5,340 nucleotides of DNA from Bacteroidales bacterium (GTDB lineage Bacteria; Bacteroidota; Bacteroidia; Bacteroidales; UBA932), in the NCBI GenBank assembly GCA_021443605.1, contig JABUTQ010000277.1:1-5340 (forward strand), given 5' to 3'. Position numbers and translations under genes: made by a program. Under the pieces are notes generated by a model that saw only the letters and a list, made by a program, of their open reading frames with translations, was not told the origin of the DNA and searched no databases. Within the stretch, counting starts at the first letter, position 1, and each line of letters begins with the position of its first letter. Shown piece after piece: positions 1 through 5,340 of this stretch.

Positions 1-920
1 TGCTCATAACTGTCATAGAGCTTGTAGCAATCCGTGCAGGGCGTAAGGCGGGGCATTAGGACATTCGCTCCACAAGATAGGCTTCCATCGGGGTGAAGAG
101 TACTGAGCGCCGTGGTGGAAGCTATATTTATGTGCGGCATCATCAACCTTAGGATTGCCGTCATCTTCAAAGTCAGATCTACTCGCTTTTCTTCGGAAGG
201 GATAATGTCTTTGTATTGATACAGAGGCGTCTGGCTGTGAGGAATATACGGGCCCATACCGCACATATCCACTTCCATATCCCTGAGCCACAACAAATCA
301 TCTGCAAGGTTTTCAATAGTTTGGAACGGAAGTCCAATCATCACGCCGGAGCCGGTGAGGAATCCGCACTTTTTGAGAGTGGCTACAGCATTTTTTCTGA
401 CATCGTAAGAGTGGGTATTGTCGCAAGGATGAATCTTGTGATACAAATTTTCATTTGAGGCCTCTATTCTGAGAAGATACCTCGCCGCTCCTGCTTCGTG
501 CCACCTTGAGTAAGTGGCTTCCGTTTGTTCTCCAAGCGAGAGAGCCACTTTCATTTTGCCGTTGTAACGCTGTGTTATTGTGGCGATTATTGACTCTATT
601 CGGCTTATAAATGATGCGTCCTGCCTCTCCCCGGCCTGAATCATCACATAATCATATCCTTTTAAATAAGCGATATTAGTTAATTCAAATATCTGATTAT
701 CAGGCATATCATATCTTGTAACAACTTTGTTACCCCTTCTAATTCCGCAATAGAGGCAGTTTTTACGGCACAGGTTTGAGATTTCAATAAGGCCGCGGTA
801 ATGAATCCCCTCCCCCGCATATTTCAACCTTGCATTATGCGCCCGTGCACACAAATCATCGCGAAGAGAAACGTCCTCACTTGAAAGAATCTCAATTATC
901 TGCCCACGAGAAAAGAACAT
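1..920 (-). CDS. hydE: [FeFe] hydrogenase H-cluster maturase HydE (radical SAM), C-terminus cut by window edge
   Basis: The reading frame is open from the ATG at 920-918 to the window edge, giving 306 residues of a family usually near 350. An in-frame TAG at 926-924 fixes this ATG as the first possible start. The radical SAM CxxxCxxC motif is C51, C55 and C58 (CRKNCLYCG), the ligands of the [4Fe-4S] cluster that cleaves S-adenosylmethionine. Other stretches match HydE: YRGLIEISN before the cysteines, MIQAGE near 93, SLGEQTE near 128, MIGLPFQT near 194, GPYIPHSQTP near 223 and GANVLMP near 284. In the cytoplasm HydE acts on the iron-CO-cyanide product of HydG while the [2Fe] subcluster of [FeFe] hydrogenase is built (family knowledge). 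GANVLMP separates it from biotin synthase and PylB relatives. hydF lies divergently across a 399-base spacer. An unusual CxxC (C295, C298) follows the LTP motif near the visible end. Confidence 0.93.
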   Translation of the reverse strand, partial: MFFSRGQIIEILSSEDVSLRDDLCARAHNARLKYAGEGIHYRGLIEISNLCRKNCLYCGIRRGNKVVTRYDMPDNQIFELTNIAYLKGYDYVMIQAGERQDASFISRIESIIATITQRYNGKMKVALSLGEQTEATYSRWHEAGAARYLLRIEASNENLYHKIHPCDNTHSYDVRKNAVATLKKCGFLTGSGVMIGLPFQTIENLADDLLWLRDMEVDMCGMGPYIPHSQTPLYQYKDIIPSEEKRVDLTLKMTAILRLMMPHINIASTTALSTLHPDGSLSCGANVLMPRLTPCTDCYKLYDSYE

Positions 921-949
921 TATCTACTCTATTACTTCTCAAACCATTG

Positions 950-981
950 CAAAGATTGTGAAAAATTTGAATTTAAACAAA
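950..981 (-). promoter_or_regulatory. candidate Bacteroidetes-type promoter for hydE
   Basis: Read on the minus strand, TTTG (981-978) is followed by 20 bases and then AATCTTTG (957-950). This fits the Bacteroidetes consensus TTTG, 19-21 bases, TAnnTTTG with one mismatch, at the first base of the -7 box. Transcription would start near 943, leaving a leader of roughly 23 bases before the hydE ATG. No Shine-Dalgarno sequence stands at the usual distance, as is normal in this phylum. The call rests on consensus and position alone. Confidence 0.55.
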
Positions 982-1118
982 GGTTCTATGTTAATACGCT
1001 TGAAGTCGCGAAATTCCCTTATTTATTTGCATATATGCTTTCAATATCATAACTTCGCAATATCTAATCAAGTCAAGAGAGGATAATTGGACATAAATAG
1101 CGGAAGCTGTTGTTGTGT

Positions 1119-1224
1119 GCTGGACAAAATCGGCAATTTTTACAAGTTCACCAACAATAGTGAGCTGCGCGTATGCGCGGACTTACTATTTTGAACTTAG
1201 GGCTAAATGCCGTGCCCGTCTAGC
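1119..1224. repeat. 106-base imperfect inverted repeat (long rod-like hairpin)
   Basis: The two halves pair by hand along their length. From outside in: GCTGGAC 1119-1125 with 1218-1224 (one G-U); CGGC 1131-1134 with 1209-1212; ATTT 1136-1139 with 1205-1208; AAGTTCA 1144-1150 with 1192-1198; AATAGT 1156-1161 with 1185-1190; GAG 1162-1164 with 1182-1184 (one G-U); CTGCGC 1165-1170 with 1175-1180 (one U-G). A GTAT loop caps the stem at 1171-1174. That is 37 pairs broken by small internal loops and bulges. No transposase or clear target-site duplication flanks it, and no T tract follows directly, so it does not look like a simple terminator. It could be a structured RNA on either strand, a leader element of hydF or a MITE-like element. 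The pairing is seen directly; its role is unknown. Confidence 0.75.
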
Positions 1225-1267
1225 AAAATAGAAAGGCCGCGCAGATTTTTCAAACGATTCAACTTAC

Positions 1268-1299
1268 CTTGCCATTTCGCCTGGATAATAGTATCTTCG
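1268..1299 (+). promoter_or_regulatory. candidate Bacteroidetes-type promoter for hydF
   Basis: CTTG (1268-1271) is followed by 20 bases and then TATCTTCG (1292-1299). This fits TTTG, 19-21 bases, TAnnTTTG with one mismatch in each box. Transcription would start near 1304-1306, at the beginning of the T run at 1305-1315, about 15 bases before the hydF ATG. The spacing equals that of the hydE promoter candidate. This promoter overlaps the in-frame TTG at 1269, which argues against that TTG as the start codon. Confidence 0.5.
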
Positions 1300-1305
1300 C
1301 GAAAT
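1274..1305. promoter_or_regulatory. inverted repeat across the hydF promoter, possible operator
   Basis: ATTTCGC (1274-1280) is matched by its exact reverse complement GCGAAAT (1299-1305), with 18 bases between the arms, so the pair brackets the hydF -7 box. The right arm lies in the palindrome TTCGCGAA (1296-1303) and in the word TCGCGAAATT (1297-1306). That word recurs at 1006-1015, on the upstream side of the hydE promoter candidate. A shared regulator of the two divergent genes is a reasonable guess, but I recognise no known regulator site. Confidence 0.3.
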
Positions 1306-1319
1306 TTTTTTTTTTCAAG

Positions 1320-2405
1320 ATGATTAGATACCATATTGGGATTTTCGGAGCGGTAAATTCAGGCAAGAGCACTCTTTTCAACAAATTATGCGGACAAGAA
1401 CTTTCCATAGTGTCTCCTGTGCCCGGCACTACTACGGATCCTGTCAGGAAAAACATTGAAATAGAAGGGGCCGGCCCTTGCACTTTGATAGATACTGCGG
1501 GATTGGGAGATGCAAGCCGTCTTGGTAGCGAGAGGATTGGCAAGACATACAAGATTGCAGAACAAGTGGATCTCGCCCTTGTCATAGAGGATGACTCTTC
1601 TTCAAACGATGACCTTCTCAAATATCTTGAGAAATACTCAATTCCTGTGGAAATTATCTCTGGGAAAGAGTCCAAAGAACAGATTTTCGGCAAGATAGTA
1701 TCTCACTATAACATTTCCGAAAAAGAATTGCCGATACTTGGCGGACTTGTCAAAAGCGGTGACAAAGTGATTTTGGTGTGCCCTCAGGACAGAGAAGCTC
1801 CACAAGGGAGACTGATTCTTCCCCAGCAGCAAGCCATAAAGGATATTCTCGACAACAATGCCATCGCCTTGGTATTGCAGCCTGCCCAATTGGAACAACT
1901 TGTAAATGAAAATCCTGCACTTTTTGATAAATCTCTGACCGTCACAGATAGCAGCTGTTTTGCAAAAGTGGCTGCCACTCTTCCAAAAGATGCCGGTCTG
2001 ACATCTTTCAGCATACTCCTTTCGAGGAGCAAAGGCCCGTTTGAAGAGTATCTGAAAGGGATTTCAGCTCTCGATTCACTGCAAGACGGAGATAAGGTGC
2101 TTATTCTTGAATCTTGCACTCATACAGTAAGTTGCGTCGATATCGGCAGAGTGAGACTCCCTGCATTGATACGAAAACATTCCGGCAAGAATCTCATATT
2201 CGATTTCATCTCCGGACAAGACGACATAGACAACCCGTCACAATATGCGCTTGCCGTCCAATGTGGAGGGTGTATGGTAACACGCCGGCAGTTAAAAAGC
2301 CGCCTTGCCTCCCTTATCGATGCCTCAGTGCCTATTACAAACTACGGTATGGCCATTGCCCACATTACAGGGATTCTCGAAAGGAGCATCTCTATACTGC
2401 GCTGA
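1320..2405 (+). CDS. hydF: [FeFe] hydrogenase H-cluster maturation GTPase HydF
   Basis: HydF is the scaffold on which the [2Fe] subcluster is held before transfer to apo-hydrogenase. The frame extends back to a TTG at 1269, but the ATG at 1320 puts MIRYHIGIFG at the N-terminus, as expected for HydF, and the TTG overlaps the promoter candidate. This gives 361 residues against about 400 in typical members. The GTPase domain shows the P-loop GAVNSGKS (10-17), switch I PGTTTDPV (35-42) and DTAG (58-61). No NKxD motif is visible; the expected place, near 115-118, reads GKES. The dimerisation domain starts near ILGGLVKSGDKV (139-150) and includes GRLILPQQQ and LTSFSIL. The cluster domain has C266, H268, C315 and C318, with Gln314 where HCxxC normally has His, and ends in PITNYGMAIAHITGILER. 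The stop overlaps the convergent galM end by 14 bases. Confidence 0.93.
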   Translation: MIRYHIGIFGAVNSGKSTLFNKLCGQELSIVSPVPGTTTDPVRKNIEIEGAGPCTLIDTAGLGDASRLGSERIGKTYKIAEQVDLALVIEDDSSSNDDLLKYLEKYSIPVEIISGKESKEQIFGKIVSHYNISEKELPILGGLVKSGDKVILVCPQDREAPQGRLILPQQQAIKDILDNNAIALVLQPAQLEQLVNENPALFDKSLTVTDSSCFAKVAATLPKDAGLTSFSILLSRSKGPFEEYLKGISALDSLQDGDKVLILESCTHTVSCVDIGRVRLPALIRKHSGKNLIFDFISGQDDIDNPSQYALAVQCGGCMVTRRQLKSRLASLIDASVPITNYGMAIAHITGILERSISILR

Positions 2406-3432
2406 ATTTGAAGCAGATGTGTCTGCAGTACTTTTCTCCCGGTTTCAGCAAGGTTGATGGGAACTGCGGTTTGTTGGGGGCATCGGGCATATCCTGACAC
2501 TCGATTGCCACGGCATCATAGTCGTGATACTCTGTGCCGGACTTGCTCTTTGGAGACCCTGTGAGCCAGTTTCCCGTATAAACCTGAACGGCAGGCTGGT
2601 CAGTGAAGACTTCGAGCAACCTCCCCGAGTTTACGGCAGCCAAAGTCGCAATATGTTGAATATCACCTGAGCTCCAATCGTCAAGCACCCAACAGTTGTC
2701 ATACCCCTTGCCATATTTCAGCGCCGGAAAAACCTTATTGATGTCTCGACCGAGTGTGTGGGCTTCGGTAAAATCCATAGGAGAGCCGACAACAGTGGCA
2801 ATTTGACCGGTGGGGACGAGCGTTTCGTCCGTCGGTAGCCAGCGAGCCCCCTTGAGCCAAAGCGTATGGTTTAAAACCGAGCCGGAATCGTGGCCGTCAA
2901 GGTTGAAATAGCTGTGGTTTGTGAGATTAACCACGGTGGCAGCAGAAGTTTTGGCCGACATAGTGATTGTAAGCAAGCAGTCATCGTTCCATTCATAACG
3001 GACAGAGGCACGCAATTCTCCCGGATAATTCTCATCTCCGTCCGGCGAAAGAAGCGAAAATTCCACTGTATTGTCATCAACTGCCTTGAAATCCCAAATC
3101 TTGTTCTGAAATCCCTCCGGCCCTCCGTGCAGAGCATTTGGCCCGTTGTTAATAGCAAGCTGATAATCAATCCCTTCCACTGACAGATGACCTCCGGCGA
3201 TTCTGTTGGCAAATCTCCCCGGTGTCTTTCCGGCACACGGGCCATCGTAGAAATAATCTTCGATATTCCTATACCCAATTACCACATCGGAAAGTACGCC
3301 GTTCTTGTCGGGGACATTTACGGACACTATTCCGGCTCCGATTGAAGACAATGTGACCGACGCTCCCTTGGAGTTCTCTATGGTTGCCAAAGTGACCGGA
3401 CCTTTGGACGTATCTATTATCTTTACATTCAT
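2392..3432 (-). CDS. galM: aldose 1-epimerase (galactose mutarotase)
   Basis: GalM interconverts the alpha and beta anomers of galactose and other aldoses. It supplies alpha-D-galactose to galactokinase after beta-galactosidase releases the beta form. The 346-residue product has the normal family length. Conserved active-site positions are present: R73 in GRFANRI, H102 in NALHGG, the catalytic acid H173 in NHSYFNL, D245 in GYDN and the catalytic base E311 in VAIECQ. The N-terminus (MNVKIIDTSKGP) shows no signal peptide, so the enzyme is probably cytoplasmic. The ATG lies 12 bases after the galK stop, which suggests co-transcription. No Shine-Dalgarno sequence precedes it. The TAG stop lies inside the 3' end of the opposing hydF gene. 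All key residues are present and nothing suggests decay. Confidence 0.95.
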   Translation of the reverse strand: MNVKIIDTSKGPVTLATIENSKGASVTLSSIGAGIVSVNVPDKNGVLSDVVIGYRNIEDYFYDGPCAGKTPGRFANRIAGGHLSVEGIDYQLAINNGPNALHGGPEGFQNKIWDFKAVDDNTVEFSLLSPDGDENYPGELRASVRYEWNDDCLLTITMSAKTSAATVVNLTNHSYFNLDGHDSGSVLNHTLWLKGARWLPTDETLVPTGQIATVVGSPMDFTEAHTLGRDINKVFPALKYGKGYDNCWVLDDWSSGDIQHIATLAAVNSGRLLEVFTDQPAVQVYTGNWLTGSPKSKSGTEYHDYDAVAIECQDMPDAPNKPQFPSTLLKPGEKYCRHICFKFSAV

Positions 3433-3444
3433 ACGATGACAATA

Positions 3445-4581
3445 TTATGACAAACGGCGTGCACCATCACTTATCACAACGTCGATTACGCGCGGCTCGT
3501 GGCCATATTTTGCATTGAATTTCTCTTTTGCAAATTTGATAAATGACTCATAGAGAGAATCTTTCACAAGGTTTATCGTGCATCCGCCAAAGCCGCCGCC
3601 CATAATTCGGGACCCGGTGACACCGCACTCTTTTGCAATGTCGTTGAGATAATCGAGCTCCTCGCAGCTCACTTCATAATCGACAGAGAGCCCTGCGTGG
3701 GTTTCGTACATCTTCTTGCCAACAGTTTCGTAATCTCCCTTTTCAAGGGCATCACACACTGCAAGTACGCGGTCCTTTTCCTCCACGACAAATTTTGCAC
3801 GGAAGTAATCTTCTGCTGTGATATCCCCCTTGACAGAGTTTATCATATCGATATCGGCATCGCGAAGTGTCTCCACACCAAGGCGTTTCGCAACACGCTC
3901 GCAAGAAGCGCGACGCTTGTTGTAAGGCGAATCCACAAGTTCGTGCTTGACTTTCGAATCAAGAAGCACCAGTTTGTATCCCTGCGGATGGAACGGGAAA
4001 TATGCATATTCCAAAGAACGGCAGTCGAGACGGATGAGGTTGTCTTTTTTGCCGAATATAGAGGCGAACTGATCCATAATGCCACAATTTACGCCACAGT
4101 AGTTGTGTTCCGTTGACTGACCTATCTTTGCAAGCTCAAATTTGTCAACCTTATTGTCATTGAAAAGGTCGTTGACCGCAAAAGCGAAGCAAGATTCGAG
4201 CGCCGCAGATGAACTTAGACCGGCACCGAGGGGAACATCTCCCGCAAAGACGGCGTCAAATCCTCCAACTGCTGCACCTCTCTTCTGAAATTCCCGGCAA
4301 ACACCGAAAATATAGCGTGCCCAGGACTGAGAAGGAAGGTCTTCCTCGTTTAGACCAAATTCTGCATATTCCTGAATATCAACAGAATATACACGTACTT
4401 GCGAAAGACCATTGGGAACAATCGCGGCCATTATCACTTTGTCTATGGCTCCGGGGAATACGAATCCTCCGTTATAATCTGTGTGTTCACCAATAAGGTT
4501 GATACGACCTGCAGAAGCATACATTTCAGGCGTTTTATACGGAAAATGCTCTGCGAAGATAGATTTGATTTTTTCTTCCAT
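3445..4581 (-). CDS. galK: galactokinase
   Basis: Galactokinase transfers phosphate from ATP to C1 of alpha-D-galactose, the entry step of the Leloir pathway in the cytoplasm. The 378-residue product is close to the usual length (E. coli GalK has 382). The galactokinase signature is at 25-39 (GRINLIGEHTDYNGG), with R26, E32, H33 and D35 as expected for catalysis and galactose binding. The GHMP-kinase ATP-binding motif PLGAGLSSSA is at 117-126. The catalytic base is D170 in GIMDQFAS. The glycine-rich GHMP motif 3, GGGFGG, is at 328-333. The galactose signature separates it from mevalonate and homoserine kinases. The gene follows the beta-galactosidase by 27 bases and precedes galM by 12 bases, consistent with one transcript starting beyond the right edge. 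Confidence 0.96.
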   Translation of the reverse strand: MEEKIKSIFAEHFPYKTPEMYASAGRINLIGEHTDYNGGFVFPGAIDKVIMAAIVPNGLSQVRVYSVDIQEYAEFGLNEEDLPSQSWARYIFGVCREFQKRGAAVGGFDAVFAGDVPLGAGLSSSAALESCFAFAVNDLFNDNKVDKFELAKIGQSTEHNYCGVNCGIMDQFASIFGKKDNLIRLDCRSLEYAYFPFHPQGYKLVLLDSKVKHELVDSPYNKRRASCERVAKRLGVETLRDADIDMINSVKGDITAEDYFRAKFVVEEKDRVLAVCDALEKGDYETVGKKMYETHAGLSVDYEVSCEELDYLNDIAKECGVTGSRIMGGGFGGCTINLVKDSLYESFIKFAKEKFNAKYGHEPRVIDVVISDGARRLS

Positions 4582-4608
4582 TGTATTGATTTTTAATTAA
4601 TTACTTAC
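4582..4608 (-). promoter_or_regulatory. A/T-rich translation start region of galK, no Shine-Dalgarno
   Basis: The 27 bases between the beta-galactosidase stop and the galK ATG are almost entirely A and T on the coding strand (TTAATTAAAAATCAATACA before the ATG). No purine-rich Shine-Dalgarno sequence is present. An A-rich, unstructured leader is how Bacteroidetes genes commonly mark their starts, so this supports the galK start at 4581. No promoter matching the phylum consensus is visible in the gap. Confidence 0.4.
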
Positions 4609-5340
4609 TTATTCTGATTTCAAAACCAGTCTTGCTCCTTTTACCCCTTTTGCACCCGCTTCAAACACAATCTCCCCCGCAGTATCGGAACTTTGGACAA
4701 TCGCCGTAAGGGCGCCGCTGAACAAAGGCATACGGGGATTGTGGAACAATTCGGTGCAGGTGGCGTCGCCATTGGCGGCAGCGCGGAAAGAGCCGGCACC
4801 GGTCACTTTGAATTTGACCATACGGGTATCGGCCGGACACGGAATCCCATTCTTGTCAACAACTGTGACAGTGATATATGCCAAATCTTCGCCATCTGCT
4901 TTCAGTTTGTTGCGATTTACTGTGGCTACAAGATGGTGAGGTTTCCCTGCCGTGCGGACAATCTCCTCTGCGACCGCCTTTCCAGAGGCGTCATACGCCA
5001 CAACCTTGAGTTCGCCGGGCTGGTATATGACATTGTTCCACATCAGGCGGTAACGGCGCTGCATTGCAAGGGTATCGGAAGATGCAAGGAACTCTTCCCG
5101 TGTGAGCTTGCGTTGCCGCCCCTGGCTAACACCATTTACAAACAGCTCGGCCTCAGGATAATCTGTATATACAAAGACCGGAGTGACCTTCCCGTTTCTG
5201 TCGGGGAAAGTCCAATGGGGCACAATATGAAGCGTGTGCTCATCCGTGTTCCAAACGCTCCTATAGAGCCAAAAGCGGTCTTTTGGGAGGCTTGCCAAGT
5301 CAAATATTCCAAATACGGAACTGTGTGATGGCCAGGCATC
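4609..5340 (-). CDS. glycoside hydrolase family 2 beta-galactosidase, C-terminal part only
   Basis: The frame is open from the right edge to the TAA at 4611-4609, giving 243 residues of the C-terminus of a much larger protein. The first visible residues (WPSHSSVFGIFDLASLPKDR), then YRSVWN, HIVPHWTFP and PVFVYTDYPEAELFVNGVSQGR, match the DUF4982-type region of Bacteroidetes GH2 beta-galactosidases. The later part (AGKPHHLVATVNRNKLKADG, ITVTVVDKNG, GAGSFRAAANGDATC) looks like the invasin-type Ig fold and terminal GH2 domain of the same proteins. The catalytic TIM barrel and any signal peptide lie outside the window, so activity and location cannot be read here. The adjacent galK and galM support galactose release from lactose or host or plant beta-galactosides. 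A GH2 enzyme with another specificity remains possible. The TTG at 5298 is internal, not a start. Confidence 0.88.
   Translation of the reverse strand, partial: DAWPSHSSVFGIFDLASLPKDRFWLYRSVWNTDEHTLHIVPHWTFPDRNGKVTPVFVYTDYPEAELFVNGVSQGRQRKLTREEFLASSDTLAMQRRYRLMWNNVIYQPGELKVVAYDASGKAVAEEIVRTAGKPHHLVATVNRNKLKADGEDLAYITVTVVDKNGIPCPADTRMVKFKVTGAGSFRAAANGDATCTELFHNPRMPLFSGALTAIVQSSDTAGEIVFEAGAKGVKGARLVLKSE

Larger units (their letters stand above)
921..1319. other. structured spacer between divergent hydE and hydF
   Basis: This 399-base stretch carries no credible protein-coding frame. From left to right it holds the hydE promoter candidate (950-981), the word TCGCGAAATT (1006-1015), a perfect 10-base palindrome GCATATATGC (1029-1038), a large imperfect inverted repeat (1119-1224), a G+C-rich patch followed by five T (1235-1250), the hydF promoter candidate (1268-1299), a second TCGCGAAATT (1297-1306) and an 11-base T run (1305-1315). 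Two short divergent promoters would need far less room. The middle section, about 1000-1250, probably has its own function or is an insertion. Confidence 0.6.

Noticed and set aside
216..458. 80-residue plus-strand frame at the left end
   Set aside because: It is antisense to conserved HydE sequence containing MIGLPFQT and GPYIPHSQTP and has no features of its own.
1119..1224. Large inverted repeat read as an insertion sequence
   Set aside because: There is no transposase frame inside or beside it and no clear target-site duplication. A non-autonomous element remains possible but is not shown.
1269..1319. TTG at 1269 as the hydF start, adding 17 residues
   Set aside because: The added segment contains a run of Phe from the T tract, does not resemble HydF N-termini and overlaps the best promoter candidate. 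The ATG at 1320 gives the expected start.
1259..1693. 144-residue minus-strand frame opposite the hydF start
   Set aside because: It lies antisense to well-supported HydF domain sequence and its translation shows no recognisable domain.
2413..2435. Hairpin GCAGA/TCTGC followed by four T as a hydF terminator
   Set aside because: The stem is only five pairs, the T tract is short and four bases away, and the segment is coding sequence of galM. Too weak to annotate as a feature.
4693..5328. 211-residue plus-strand frame opposite the GH2 gene
   Set aside because: The minus strand encodes a clear GH2 C-terminus here; the opposite frame resembles no family and reflects codon bias.

Overview
The window reads as chromosomal DNA of a fermentative anaerobe of the Bacteroidetes, most likely the order Bacteroidales. 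The evidence is indirect. The proteins resemble Bacteroidales versions, notably a GH2 beta-galactosidase with a DUF4982-type C-terminal region. Start codons lack Shine-Dalgarno sequences, and two candidate promoters fit the Bacteroidetes pattern (TTTG, about 20 bases, TAnnTTTG). I cannot name a genus.

Left part (1-2405): two maturation genes for [FeFe] hydrogenase are transcribed away from each other. hydE runs leftward from 920 and is cut by the window edge. hydF runs rightward from 1320 to 2405. HydE is a radical SAM enzyme that works on the organometallic precursor, and HydF is the scaffold that carries the [2Fe] subcluster to the apo-hydrogenase. The third maturase gene, hydG, and the hydrogenase itself are not in the window. 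HydF is short (361 residues), has no recognisable NKxD motif, and has Gln in place of the His of its HCxxC cluster motif.

The 399-base spacer between hydE and hydF (921-1319) is the least explained part. It holds one candidate promoter per gene, a 10-base word (TCGCGAAATT) present near both promoters, an 11-base T run at the predicted start of the hydF transcript, and a 106-base imperfect inverted repeat (1119-1224). I could pair 37 base pairs in that repeat by hand. It may be a structured RNA, a leader element or a small mobile element.

Right part (2392-5340): a leftward gene set, probably one operon, for use of beta-galactosides. In transcription order it has the C-terminal part of a GH2 beta-galactosidase (cut by the right edge), galK after a 27-base gap, and galM after a 12-base gap. 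Together they would release galactose, convert beta-D-galactose to the alpha anomer and phosphorylate it to galactose 1-phosphate. No sugar transporter, galT or galE is visible. hydF and galM converge and their coding ends overlap by 14 bases.

Apart from the spacer, the genes are ordinary and apparently intact. I see no rRNA, tRNA, CRISPR array or transposase gene.
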